Assembly: GCA_017643165.1 (NCBI GenBank)
Contig: JAEPNY010000001.1
Coordinates: forward strand, 806,001-870,000
DNA: 64,000 bases
Direction: 5' to 3'
Source of the DNA: Psychroserpens sp.
GTDB lineage: Bacteria > Bacteroidota > Bacteroidia > Flavobacteriales > Flavobacteriaceae
In this document: positions 17,261-26,256 of the stretch, one piece after another
Layout: each line of letters opens with the position of its first letter
Position numbering within the stretch: the stretch's first letter is position 1
Program-made: the position numbers and the translations under genes
Notes under the pieces: model-generated
What the model saw: only the letters and a program-made list of their open reading frames with translations
The model's database searches: none
Told to the model about the DNA's origin: nothing

Positions 17261-17487
17261 AAGGTTAAGTTATATTTAATTTATTTGAGTCCAATAACGT
17301 CCATTATTCAATAATGAACGTATATAATTATAAGATGGTAAAATTACTAAATAATTAAGAACGCAATTTAATCCATTAACATATTATTTCTGTGGAATAG
17401 ATTTTTCCATAAGCGGAAAGTTGATTAATAGCATACTCAAAACTATTCTGTAGTGAACTGAGCCTCATTAATTTGAGGCTTTTTTTA
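17261..17487. other. Intergenic region between the sigma factor and murB with a plus-strand terminator
   Basis: 227 bases without an open frame. It ends in a plus-oriented terminator although both flanking genes are on the minus strand. A small imperfect hairpin (TGGAA...TTCCA) lies near 17392-17410. I see no perfect -7 element on the plus strand. It may encode a small RNA or simply hold an antisense terminator. Confidence 0.35.
17461..17487 (+). terminator. Orphan rho-independent terminator (plus strand)
   Basis: Perfect 7-bp stem AGCCTCA/TGAGGCT with a six-base loop followed by seven T. The T run abuts the murB stop at 17488. On the minus strand the hairpin is followed by TCAGTTC, not a U tract, so its polarity is plus, yet no plus-strand gene precedes it. 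Confidence 0.7.
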
Positions 17488-18501
17488 TTAAAATATGTTT
17501 ACTTCGGCCTCGAGAGAAATGTCAAAGAGGCGTTTGATAGTTTCTTGGATTAACTGAGAAAGTTTATATATATCACTTCCTGAAGCGCCACCATAATTGA
17601 CAAGTACTAAAGCTTGATTTTTGTGAACACCATAATTTACAAACGTTTTGCCTTTAAATCCTGCATATTCAATGAGCCATCCAGCCGGGACTTTAACCTC
17701 ACTAGATGATACAGGATAATGCGGTATTTCAGCAAAATTTTCCTTGAGCTTTTGAAATTTCTCTATCCGTATTACTGGGTTTTTAAAAAAGCTCCCAGAA
17801 TTTCCAATCTCATTTGGATCAGGGAGTTTACGCTGTCTGATTGCAATAACAGCATTGGAAATTTCACGAATAGTTGGCGTGTTCACATTCATGATTTCAA
17901 GCTCTGAAGCAATAGCGCCATAACTCGTATTTAAGTTATGATCTTCAGTGGTCAATTTAAACACAACACTCACTATAATATATTGGCCTTTGGCATCTGT
18001 CTTAAATATGGAATTGCGATATCCAAAATTACAATCTGAATTTGAAAAGGTTTCTAATTCTAAAGTCCTCAAATTTAAGGCCTGGCATGAATGAAATGTA
18101 TCTTTAAGCTCTACACCATAAGCACCAATATTTTGAATTGGACTTGTTCCGACATTACCAGGAATTAATGATAAGTTTTCGAGTCCGCCGTAATTCTGCT
18201 CGATAGTCCATAATACAAAGTCATGCCAATTTTCACCGGCCATACTCTCGACTAAAACATACCCTTGTTCATTCGAAATTGCACGCTTACCCTTAAGGTT
18301 TAAATGAATCACTAGCGCCTCAATGTCTTTGGTGAGGAGCATATTACTTCCGCCTCCCAGAATAAATTTATTAGGATGAGACTTGGATTGGTATAATTCA
18401 ATTAATTCTTCTACCGAGCTTACCGAACTGAAGTATTTTGCTTTGACATCAATTCCGAAGGTATTATAATCCTTTAAAGATATGTTCTCTTGAATCAGCA
18501 C
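17488..18501 (-). CDS. murB: UDP-N-acetylmuramate dehydrogenase (MurB, type I)
   Basis: FAD enzyme that reduces UDP-GlcNAc-enolpyruvate to UDP-MurNAc in peptidoglycan synthesis. Visible: the N-terminal NTFGIDVKA, FAD-binding ILGGGSNMLL, LSLIPGNVGTSPIQNIGAYGVE, and the catalytic serine loop NSGSFFKNP. The length of 337 aa and the presence of the type I loop region fit E. coli-type MurB. Its ATG overlaps the stop of the upstream aminotransferase by one base. Confidence 0.95.
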   Translation of the reverse strand: MLIQENISLKDYNTFGIDVKAKYFSSVSSVEELIELYQSKSHPNKFILGGGSNMLLTKDIEALVIHLNLKGKRAISNEQGYVLVESMAGENWHDFVLWTIEQNYGGLENLSLIPGNVGTSPIQNIGAYGVELKDTFHSCQALNLRTLELETFSNSDCNFGYRNSIFKTDAKGQYIIVSVVFKLTTEDHNLNTSYGAIASELEIMNVNTPTIREISNAVIAIRQRKLPDPNEIGNSGSFFKNPVIRIEKFQKLKENFAEIPHYPVSSSEVKVPAGWLIEYAGFKGKTFVNYGVHKNQALVLVNYGGASGSDIYKLSQLIQETIKRLFDISLEAEVNIF

Positions 18502-19691
18502 TAATCTCTATATACTTTTAAGGCCTCTTTTAAAATATGAACCGACTTTCTTAAACTGTCTTTATTCAGTACATAGGCGATTCTTATTTGATTTAATCCT
18601 ACACCTGGAGTACTATAAAATCCAGCGGCAGGCGCAACCATTACAGTTTCACCATCTACATCAAATGATTCTAATAGCCATCGCGCAAAGTCATCAGAGT
18701 TTTTAATTGGTAATTCAGCAATACAATAAAAAGCACCTTTAGGATTTGCAACTTTTACCCCTTCAATAGTATTTAGCTCCTCAATGAGCACGTTACGACG
18801 CTCAACATATTCGTTGATAACATCATCAAAATACTGTTTTGGTGTATCTAATGCCGCTTCACTAGCAATTTGAGCTAGTGTTGGTGGGCTAAGTCTAGCT
18901 TGAGCAAATTTCATTGCGGTTTGTATGACCTCCTTGTTCTTAGTCACGAGGCAACCAATACGTGCACCACACATACTATAGCGTTTAGAAACTGAATCGA
19001 TCACAATTGCATGATCTTCTAACCCTTCCTCTTGTAGAATTGAATAATGGTTTACGCCATCATATGCAAATTCGCGATAAACTTCGTCAGCTATAATAAA
19101 CAAGTCATGCTTTTTGACTATGCCTGCTAATTTTTTAATTTCTTCAGGAGAATACAGATATCCAGTAGGATTCCCAGGGTTACAAATTAGAATTCCTTTC
19201 GTTTTTGGGGTGATCAACTTCTCGAATTCTTCGATTGGAGGTAAGGCAAAGTTATTTTCTATTTTAGAGATCACCGGAACAACTTTTACGCCAGAAGCTG
19301 TAGAGAAGCCATTATAATTGGCATAAAATGGCTCTGGAATGATGACTTCATCTCCAATATCAGTAATACTTCCAAAAGCAAACAGTAACGCCTCACTACC
19401 GCCTGTAGTAACAATTATATCCTCATTTTTGACGTGGATACCGTTTTTGTCATAGTAGTTGGCAAGTTTCTCACGAAATGATTCCGTGCCTTCAGAACGC
19501 GTATATGCCAATATTTCAAGTGTATTATCTTTAACAGCTTGAAGTGCTACGTCCGGAGTTTTAATGTCCGGCTGACCAATATTTAAATGGTATACTTTCT
19601 TACCTTCTTTATATGCTTTTTCTGAATAGGGAACGAGTTTTCGAATCGGCGATTCTGGCATAGAATGGCCTTTCTGAGAAATTGTTGGCAT
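18501..19691 (-). CDS. PLP-dependent aminotransferase, aspartate aminotransferase family
   Basis: A 396-aa fold-type I aminotransferase. It contains the YHLNIGQPDIKTP opening, NPGNPTGYLYS, and the PLP lysine in SVSKRYSMCGARIG with the phosphate-binding Arg that follows. The substrate is probably aspartate or another amino acid; the family does not allow finer assignment. Co-transcribed with murB with a one-base overlap. Confidence 0.9.
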   Translation of the reverse strand: MPTISQKGHSMPESPIRKLVPYSEKAYKEGKKVYHLNIGQPDIKTPDVALQAVKDNTLEILAYTRSEGTESFREKLANYYDKNGIHVKNEDIIVTTGGSEALLFAFGSITDIGDEVIIPEPFYANYNGFSTASGVKVVPVISKIENNFALPPIEEFEKLITPKTKGILICNPGNPTGYLYSPEEIKKLAGIVKKHDLFIIADEVYREFAYDGVNHYSILQEEGLEDHAIVIDSVSKRYSMCGARIGCLVTKNKEVIQTAMKFAQARLSPPTLAQIASEAALDTPKQYFDDVINEYVERRNVLIEELNTIEGVKVANPKGAFYCIAELPIKNSDDFARWLLESFDVDGETVMVAPAAGFYSTPGVGLNQIRIAYVLNKDSLRKSVHILKEALKVYRD

Positions 19692-19794
19692 ACTTCAAAA
19701 TTTAGGTGGTAAAGTTCCGAAATTTATCTTAAAGTTTATTTAAAAAATACTGTTAAAAAATGTGGATCAATCAAAGATTTGTAAATTAGTCTTT

Positions 19795-21153
19795 ATGCTT
19801 ACTAATCTTTCTAAGTCAATATATAGCTGTATTCTAATTTACATTTTGTGCACTTGTTTTATTCAAGCGCAAGGAAAGTTTAACTTACCAAAACAGAATA
19901 CGGATAAGATCCGATTTGAATTGATAAACAATTTAATGGTTATTCCAGTTGAGGTCAATGGCGTGGAGCTTTCATTTTTGTTAGATACTGGTGTGAGTAA
20001 GCCAATACTATTTAATATCGCCAATAGTGATTCGCTCCAAATGAACAACGTTGAAACAATTTATGTTCGTGGATTAGGCGATGGGAAACCTGTTCCTGCA
20101 TTACGCTCTCAAAATAACTTTTTCAAAATAGGAAATGCGATAAATATCAATCAAGAAATCTATGTGGTTTTTGATCAAAGTATAAATTTTACACCGCGAT
20201 TAGGAATTCCAGTTCATGGGATCATAGGTTATAGTTTATTCAAAGACTTTGTAGTTGAGATCAATTACCGAACAAAAGTCTTGAAGTTGCATAAAAAAGA
20301 AAGCTATACCTATAGGAACTGCAAGAAATGCGAAACGTTTAATTTATCATTTTATAAAAATAAGCCCTATATCAATGCTTTAGCAACAATAGGCGAACAA
20401 GAGGTTCCAGTAAATTTATTAATAGATACGGGAAGTAGTGATGCCTTATGGTTGTTTGAAAATGAAGAGCAAGGTATAACCTCAAACTACCACAATTATT
20501 TTGATGATTTTTTAGGCAGAGGACTCAGCGGTAATGTGCATGGCAAGCGATCGAAAATTACCTCCTTTAAGCTAAAAGGATTCGAATTAAATGAGGTCAA
20601 TACTGCATTTCCTGACTCAGTGTCTGTGAGATTTGCCCAACGAAATAAAAATAGGAATGGTAGTTTAGCCTCGGAGATATTAAAACGGTTTAATGTGATA
20701 TTTGATTATGGGGCAGCCAAAATTACCCTAAAGAAAAATGCTAATTTCAATTCTGATTTTAGCTATAATCGAAGTGGTATCGTTTTAGAGCAACGCGGAT
20801 TTCGTCTTGTTCAGGAGCGTTATAATGCGGCCTCATATGATAATTATGGACGATCAAATGAAAATAATACCGTAATTTCTACAACCCAATCGTTTAAAAT
20901 GGACATAAAACCATCTTACACGATTGTTGAAATTCGTAAAGGTTCACCTGCGGAACGTGCTGGACTTTTGGCCGGAGACGTTATACTTTCCATAAATGGA
21001 AAAGATGCACATAATCTAAAATTACAAGATGTTATTCGATATTTTAGAGATCGCGTTGGAAAGACTATCAAATTAAAAATAGATAGAAATAAATACCGAA
21101 TGCAGTTTCAATTCCAATTGGAAGATGTATTCAAAAAAAAAGAACTCCCATAA
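19795..21153 (+). CDS. Secreted aspartyl protease-like protein with PDZ domain
   Basis: A 452-aa exported protein with two retropepsin-like halves and a C-terminal PDZ domain. The first half carries LLDTGVSKP near residue 60, the second LIDTGSSDAL near 215; both Asp-Thr-Gly motifs are intact. The PDZ domain (about 370-445) includes KGSPAERAGLLAGDVILSING. The ATG at 19795 is preferred to a GTG at 19762 because it begins a signal peptide ending near FIQAQG. It probably acts in the periplasm. The target is unknown. The stop codon overlaps a bidirectional terminator. Confidence 0.85.
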   Translation: MLTNLSKSIYSCILIYILCTCFIQAQGKFNLPKQNTDKIRFELINNLMVIPVEVNGVELSFLLDTGVSKPILFNIANSDSLQMNNVETIYVRGLGDGKPVPALRSQNNFFKIGNAININQEIYVVFDQSINFTPRLGIPVHGIIGYSLFKDFVVEINYRTKVLKLHKKESYTYRNCKKCETFNLSFYKNKPYINALATIGEQEVPVNLLIDTGSSDALWLFENEEQGITSNYHNYFDDFLGRGLSGNVHGKRSKITSFKLKGFELNEVNTAFPDSVSVRFAQRNKNRNGSLASEILKRFNVIFDYGAAKITLKKNANFNSDFSYNRSGIVLEQRGFRLVQERYNAASYDNYGRSNENNTVISTTQSFKMDIKPSYTIVEIRKGSPAERAGLLAGDVILSINGKDAHNLKLQDVIRYFRDRVGKTIKLKIDRNKYRMQFQFQLEDVFKKKELP

Positions 21154-21166
21154 TTGAGAGTTCTTT
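21139..21166. terminator. Bidirectional terminator between the protease and DUF1573 genes
   Basis: Stem AAAGAACTC/GAGTTCTTT around a ten-base loop, partly inside the last codons of the plus-strand protease gene. On the minus strand it is followed by a run of nine T, so it also closes the DUF1573 gene ending at 21192. Confidence 0.75.
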
Positions 21167-21191
21167 GTAAATCTTCTTTCGAACAATAATA

Positions 21192-21620
21192 TTATTGCTC
21201 CATAACACTTTTAGTTTTCTTTTCCAGTACACTCGTTTTACTTGGGTCAATTACCAAGCCTTTTATTTTTAAAGCCACTGTTGGGCGGTCAGCATTAGAA
21301 GTAACTGTAATCGTCTTTCTAATTGGGTTAACTCTGTTTGTGTCATACTTCACTTCAATTTCTCCAGTTTCACCTGGCATAATTGGTCCGTCTGGCTTTT
21401 TTGGAACAGTGCAACCACAAGTCGATTTTACATTTGATATTATTAATGGTGCATTTCCAGTATTTGTAAACTCAAATATGCGAACACCATCTGCTCCTTT
21501 TTCTATGGTTCCGTAATCAATTACTTCCGTCTTAAATTCGATTTTTGCCACTTTTTCTTGCGCTAATGCACTAAAGCTTAAAAATGCTACACATAAAACT
21601 AATACTAAATTTTTCATCAT
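21192..21620 (-). CDS. DUF1573 domain-containing exported protein
   Basis: A 142-aa protein with a signal peptide (cut near SALAQ) and one Ig-like DUF1573 domain: IDYGTIEKG, FEFTNTGNAPLIISNVKSTCGCTVP with the characteristic CGC, then GEIEVKYDT and ITVTSNAD. Such proteins are common and of unknown role in Bacteroidota envelopes. The start is one of two adjacent ATGs (21620/21617); the upstream open frame is discarded as it would hide the signal peptide. A complete promoter precedes it. Confidence 0.9.
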   Translation of the reverse strand: MMKNLVLVLCVAFLSFSALAQEKVAKIEFKTEVIDYGTIEKGADGVRIFEFTNTGNAPLIISNVKSTCGCTVPKKPDGPIMPGETGEIEVKYDTNRVNPIRKTITVTSNADRPTVALKIKGLVIDPSKTSVLEKKTKSVMEQ

Positions 21621-21642
21621 CTTTATTTTAAATTGATACAAT

Positions 21643-21674
21643 CAAAACTACTTACTTTTTAGGTTTCTGCAAAA
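21643..21674 (-). promoter_or_regulatory. Complete promoter of the DUF1573 gene
   Basis: On the minus strand TTTTG at 21674-21670 is followed after 19 bases by TAGTTTTG at 21650-21643, matching both Bacteroidota promoter elements at the expected spacing. The leader is about 15-20 bases long. Confidence 0.65.
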
Positions 21675-21742
21675 TAAATTAGTCGTATGACCATTTAATT
21701 AACATCTTAATCGAAATCTAGATGCATTATTTTTGGTATTCA

Positions 21743-21773
21743 TTTCGCAAAAAAAGAAATATAAGTACTTTTG
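21743..21773 (+). promoter_or_regulatory. Promoter of valS
   Basis: TTTCG (weak -33) at 21743-21747, then an 18-base spacer, then TACTTTTG at 21766-21773, a perfect -7 element. The predicted start near 21779 gives a leader of about 25 bases before the ATG at 21804. Confidence 0.5.
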
Positions 21774-21803
21774 TGAGTTATTAAGCAAAAACAATACCAA
21801 AGC

Positions 21804-24431
21804 ATGGAAATTCCATCTAAATATTCAGCACAAAACGTCGAAAGTAAATGGTATGATTACTGGATGAAAAACAACTATTTTCATTCAACACCAGATGATC
21901 GAGAGCCGTACACAATTGTGATTCCGCCACCTAATGTGACAGGCGTTTTACATATGGGACATATGTTGAATAATACGATACAAGATGTATTAATTCGACG
22001 TGCACGTTTGATGGGTAAAAATGCATGTTGGGTTCCTGGAACGGATCATGCTTCAATTGCAACCGAAGCTAAAGTCGTAAAGAAACTGAAAGAGCAGGGG
22101 ATTGATAAAAATGACCTTACTAGAGATGAATTCTTAAAACATGCTTGGGATTGGACTGAAGAGTATGGCGGTGTTATATTAGAGCAACTTAAAAAATTAG
22201 GATGTTCATGTGACTGGGATCGTACGAAATTCACCATGGATGACGATATGAGTGAAGCCGTAATCAAGGTTTTTGTTGATTTATACAATAAAGGGTTGAT
22301 TTATCGTGGATACCGCATGGTCAATTGGGATCCTGAGGCAAAGACGACATTGTCTGATGAGGAAGTTATTTATGAAGAAAAACAGGGTCTATTATATTAT
22401 TTATCTTATAAAATCGAAGATAGCGATGATACGTTAACTATTGCGACCACGAGACCAGAAACAATTTTTGGTGATACAGCCATTTGTATAAATCCAAATG
22501 ATGAACGCTTTACACACTTAAAGGGGAAAAAAGCCATCGTTCCTATTTGTAATAGGGTTGTACCGATAATTGAAGATGACTATGTAGATATAGAATTTGG
22601 AACGGGTTGTCTAAAGGTTACACCAGCGCATGATGAGAATGATAAAGTGCTAGGAGATAAGCATAAATTGGAAGTTGTTGATATTTTCAATGAAGATGCA
22701 TCTCTAAATAGTTTTGGTTTACATTATGAAGGTCAGGATCGCTTTGCCGTAAGAAAAGCTATTGCAAAAGAGCTTGAAGGAAACGGGCAACTTGTCAAAA
22801 CTGAGAACTATATTAATAAGGTTGGAACTTCAGAGCGTACAAAAGCCGTAATAGAACCAAGACTAAGTGATCAATGGTTCTTGAAAATGGAAGAATTAGC
22901 CAAACCTGCATTAGAAGCAGTTCTCAAAACTGGTGATATTAAGTTGTTTCCAAAGAAATTTGAAAACACATATAGACATTGGATGGAAAATATTCGCGAT
23001 TGGAATATTTCCAGACAGTTATTATGGGGTCAACAAATACCAGCATATTATTATGGTGATGGCAAAGAAGATTTTGTAGTTGCAGAAGATATCGAATCGG
23101 CATATCAATTAATAAAAGAAAAAGGTATAACAGTTAGTCGCGAAGAAATCCGTCAGGACCCTGATGCATTAGATACATGGTTTAGTTCATGGTTATGGCC
23201 TATGAGTGTATTTGATGGAATTCGCAATCCTGAAAATGAGGAAATTAAATATTACTACCCGACCAACGATCTTGTAACTGGTCCGGATATTTTATTTTTC
23301 TGGGTGGCGCGAATGATTATTGCAGGTTATGAATATAAGGATGAGAGACCTTTTGAAAATGTATATCTCACAGGATTAGTTCGTGATAAACAACGTCGAA
23401 AAATGTCGAAGTCTTTAGGGAATTCGCCTGATGCATTGAAATTAATAGATGACTATGGTGCCGATGGTGTTCGTGTCGGACTATTATTAAGTTCAGCTGC
23501 TGGAAATGACCTAATGTTTGACGAAGATCTTTGTCAGCAAGGAAAGCAATTCGCAAATAAAATTTGGAATGCATTCCGACTTGTAAATGGTTGGGAAGTG
23601 GACGCAAATATTCAACAACCAGCGGCTAGTAAAATAGCCTTAGAGTGGTTTGAGTCTAAATTTCAAAAAACGTTAGCAGATATTGAAGATCACTTTAGTA
23701 AGTATAGATTGAGTGACGCACTTATGGCGACTTATAAACTGATTTGGGATGATTTTGCATCGTGGTTACTTGAAATTGTAAAACCAGGGTATCAGCAACC
23801 TATAGACGCGATAACAAAAGAAGGTGTTATTTTTCAATTTGAACAGCTATTGAAAATTTTACACCCATTTATGCCGTTCTTGACCGAAGAGATCTGGCAT
23901 TACATTAAAGAGCGAACAAAGGATGAAGCATTAATAATTTCAAGTTGGCCTAGTGCAGAAACGATCAATTCGACTTTAATTAACGAGTTTGACATGGCTT
24001 CGGAAGTTGTTTCTGGAATAAGAAACATTAGAAAACAGAAGAATATTTCGTTTAAGGAGAAAATTGACTTTTCTGTAGTTAATAATGAAAACGCATCAAA
24101 ATCATTTGATGAGGTAATAAAAAAGCTCGGAAATTTAGAAACGATTGCCTACGTTACAGATGCCGTTGATGGTGCACTTACTTTTAGAGTGAAAGCCAAT
24201 GAGTATTTTATACCAATGGAAGGTAGTATCGATGTTGAAGCTGAAATAAAAAAGCTCAATGACGAATTAAATTATACTGAAGGTTTTTTAAAATCAGTTC
24301 AAAAGAAATTAGGAAATGAGCGCTTTGTAAACGGCGCTCCCGAACAGGTGGTGGCTTCAGAACGTAAAAAAGAAGCCGATGCACTCGCTAAGATTGAAAC
24401 ACTCAAAGCAAGTTTGTCCAGTTTGCAATAA
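21804..24431 (+). CDS. valS: Valyl-tRNA synthetase
   Basis: Class Ia aminoacyl-tRNA synthetase, 875 aa. Signatures: [13 protein letters not shown] (HIGH-type) near residue 50, the CP1 editing domain with [12 protein letters not shown] near 215, KMSKSLGN near 535, and a C-terminal coiled-coil tRNA-binding arm (about 810-875). Intact and of normal length. It has its own promoter and a strong terminator. Confidence 0.97.
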   Translation: MEIPSKYSAQNVESKWYDYWMKNNYFHSTPDDREPYTIVIPPPNVTGVLHMGHMLNNTIQDVLIRRARLMGKNACWVPGTDHASIATEAKVVKKLKEQGIDKNDLTRDEFLKHAWDWTEEYGGVILEQLKKLGCSCDWDRTKFTMDDDMSEAVIKVFVDLYNKGLIYRGYRMVNWDPEAKTTLSDEEVIYEEKQGLLYYLSYKIEDSDDTLTIATTRPETIFGDTAICINPNDERFTHLKGKKAIVPICNRVVPIIEDDYVDIEFGTGCLKVTPAHDENDKVLGDKHKLEVVDIFNEDASLNSFGLHYEGQDRFAVRKAIAKELEGNGQLVKTENYINKVGTSERTKAVIEPRLSDQWFLKMEELAKPALEAVLKTGDIKLFPKKFENTYRHWMENIRDWNISRQLLWGQQIPAYYYGDGKEDFVVAEDIESAYQLIKEKGITVSREEIRQDPDALDTWFSSWLWPMSVFDGIRNPENEEIKYYYPTNDLVTGPDILFFWVARMIIAGYEYKDERPFENVYLTGLVRDKQRRKMSKSLGNSPDALKLIDDYGADGVRVGLLLSSAAGNDLMFDEDLCQQGKQFANKIWNAFRLVNGWEVDANIQQPAASKIALEWFESKFQKTLADIEDHFSKYRLSDALMATYKLIWDDFASWLLEIVKPGYQQPIDAITKEGVIFQFEQLLKILHPFMPFLTEEIWHYIKERTKDEALIISSWPSAETINSTLINEFDMASEVVSGIRNIRKQKNISFKEKIDFSVVNNENASKSFDEVIKKLGNLETIAYVTDAVDGALTFRVKANEYFIPMEGSIDVEAEIKKLNDELNYTEGFLKSVQKKLGNERFVNGAPEQVVASERKKEADALAKIETLKASLSSLQ

Positions 24432-24453
24432 CATAAAACTAAATAAAGGATGA

Positions 24454-24481
24454 GAGAGGCTTTACAGCCTCTCTTTTTTTT
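24454..24481 (+). terminator. Rho-independent terminator of valS
   Basis: Perfect 7-bp stem GAGAGGC/GCCTCTC with a six-base loop followed by eight T, 22 bases after the valS stop. Confidence 0.85.
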
Positions 24482-24515
24482 GTCTATACATAAATGTAAT
24501 TTATAGTAATCATAA

Positions 24516-24757
24516 AAAACATATATAAAAATATATGGAAAATACTTAAGATATTTGTACCAACAATTAAACGAACAGTATGATTACAATAGCATTGGCG
24601 ATGCCGATATGCTTCTAAAGATGGGAAAGAATTGCGAAAAAAAAAGATTATTGAAATTCTAAAGGCGGCATTAGAGAATAATATTGACGCCATTAAAACT
24701 GAAAATTTATACACTTTTGATGGAAAGAGAGGGTACTCTCTTGGTCAAGGTCAATAA
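24516..24757 (+). pseudogene. Frameshifted gene remnant of unknown family
   Basis: Two overlapping plus-strand frames read like one soluble, charged protein after a single frameshift. The first frame (24516 to about 24620) gives YLYQQLNEQYDYNSIGDADM. The second (about 24617-24757) gives GKELRKKKIIEILKAALEN, then LYTFDGKRGYSLGQGQ and a stop. The switch lies between about 24605 and 24640. No good start codon or promoter precedes it, so the 5' end is probably lost too. I do not recognise the family. Confidence 0.45.
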
Positions 24758-24945
24758 GTTATCATCTAGATGTAAGTCTATTTTAAAGAGTTTTAGACTG
24801 TATTTAGTTGAACTCTGGCACTAGGTATCATAACTAAATGATTTATTGTAATAGTTAGGTTGTTATACAAAGTAATTTTTTAGTGTTATTCAAAAGGGAA
24901 ATACTTAGTGTCTTTAGATCATTTTAAGGGATGATCGTTAGAAAG

Positions 24946-24974
24946 GCTGCCTTTGTTTTAGGCAGCTTTTTTTT
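24946..24974 (+). terminator. Second plus-strand terminator, facing rodA
   Basis: Stem GCTGCC/GGCAGC with a nine-base loop followed by eight T; the T run reaches the rodA stop codon at 24973. Polarity is plus, and the nearest plus-strand coding is the remnant 190 bases upstream. It may weakly act on the minus strand for rodA. Confidence 0.65.
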
Positions 24975-26256
24975 ACCATTCATTAATTTTATTGCTATCC
25001 AGCTTTACAAAAATGAAGAGCAAAATTGTAAATCCCCAAAGGCCTGATCCACCATAACTAAAGAAAGGTAGTGGAATACCGACGGTCGGTATAAGCCCCA
25101 TTACCATACCAGTATTTATAGTAAAGTGAATAAAAAATATTGATGCTACACCATACCCGTAAACGCGACTAAACTGCGATTTCTGAGATTCCGCTAAATA
25201 AAGTATCCTGATAATTAAAGCCATAAAAAGTATGACAACAAATGCGCTTCCCATGAAGCCCCATTCTTCACCTACTGTACTAAATATATAATCTGTAGGT
25301 TGTTCAGGCACAAACTTACCAGTCGTTCTTGTGCCTTGTAAGAAGCCTTTTCCTGTCCAACCTCCAGAACTTATTGCTTGTTCAGATTGAATCAAATTAT
25401 AGGCCTCTTCTTTTTTCATTTGCTCTAGTTTTACCGGATCCTTTTCAAGTCGAAGCCAGAGGCTTATTCTATTTTGTTGATGCGGCTTTAACACATTTTG
25501 ATAAAATAATTTAACACCCGAGGCGAACACAATACAAATAACAAATACTGAAATGCTTTGAAGTATAGAAATTCGCTTTTGCTTTCTACGGAAAAAGTAA
25601 GCGCCGAAAATAACTATAGCTGCTGCGATTCCTGAGATCACAATGCCATATTTCAGACTCAAAACAGCCAGTATTATTGTTGAAAGTGCCAGAGCTAAAT
25701 ATACTTGTTGTAACCCTTCACGGTAAAAAACAAAAAAGAAGGAGGCATAAACCAATGTGCTTCCCGCATCATTTTGAAGCAGAATTAACACTGCTGGAAC
25801 AATTATGATAATGATCGCTCGTAACTGGTCTTTCAACGTATTCATATCAGTTTGCAGATCACTCATGTATTTTGCAACGGCTAATGCGGTCGCAAATTTT
25901 GCGAATTCACTAGGCTGTAAGGTCATACTACCTATACCATACCAAGACTTAGCACCGTTTATTTCTTTACCAAAAACAAATAAACCAACAAGAGCCAACA
26001 TAGCTAGTATATAAATGATACTGGCGAACCGTTCATAAAACTTGGCTTCAATCGATAAGATTAAGACGATTAAAACAAAAGTTAATCCTAAAAAAATTAA
26101 TTGTTTGCCATACAATTGACTAGTGTCGAAATAGCTTACTATTTCACCGTCATGAGAGGCCGAAATAATATTTATCCATCCAAAACCAACCAGTAGTAGA
26201 AACAATACAATGATTATCCAGTCAAATTTAAATCCTCTATGTCGTTCTCTATTCAT
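24973..26256 (-). CDS. rodA: Rod shape-determining SEDS protein RodA
   Basis: Peptidoglycan glycosyltransferase of the elongasome, partner of PBP2. A polytopic protein of 427 aa with about ten membrane helices. Conserved SEDS features: GAKSWYGIGSMTLQPSEFAK near residue 105, QNDAGSTLVY near 160, EQPTDYIFSTVGEEWGFMG near 320 and GIPLPFFSYGGSG near 395. Last gene of the mre operon, overlapping the mrdA stop by one base. Confidence 0.96.
   Translation of the reverse strand: MNRERHRGFKFDWIIIVLFLLLVGFGWINIISASHDGEIVSYFDTSQLYGKQLIFLGLTFVLIVLILSIEAKFYERFASIIYILAMLALVGLFVFGKEINGAKSWYGIGSMTLQPSEFAKFATALAVAKYMSDLQTDMNTLKDQLRAIIIIIVPAVLILLQNDAGSTLVYASFFFVFYREGLQQVYLALALSTIILAVLSLKYGIVISGIAAAIVIFGAYFFRRKQKRISILQSISVFVICIVFASGVKLFYQNVLKPHQQNRISLWLRLEKDPVKLEQMKKEEAYNLIQSEQAISSGGWTGKGFLQGTRTTGKFVPEQPTDYIFSTVGEEWGFMGSAFVVILFMALIIRILYLAESQKSQFSRVYGYGVASIFFIHFTINTGMVMGLIPTVGIPLPFFSYGGSGLWGFTILLFIFVKLDSNKINEW

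Larger units (their letters stand above)
24432..24972. other. Gap behind valS: terminator, gene remnant, second terminator
   Basis: 541 bases without an intact gene. It holds the valS terminator (24454-24481), a frameshifted plus-strand coding remnant (24516-24757), about 190 bases of A/T-rich sequence with no feature I can support, and a second plus-oriented terminator at 24946-24974. The minus-strand open frame across the remnant (24484-24714) is hydrophobic and looks like its shadow. Confidence 0.6.

Noticed and set aside
24484-24714. Minus-strand open frame of 76 codons in the valS-rodA gap
   Set aside because: Hydrophobic and unlike any protein; it mirrors the coding-like frames of the remnant on the plus strand and has no promoter.
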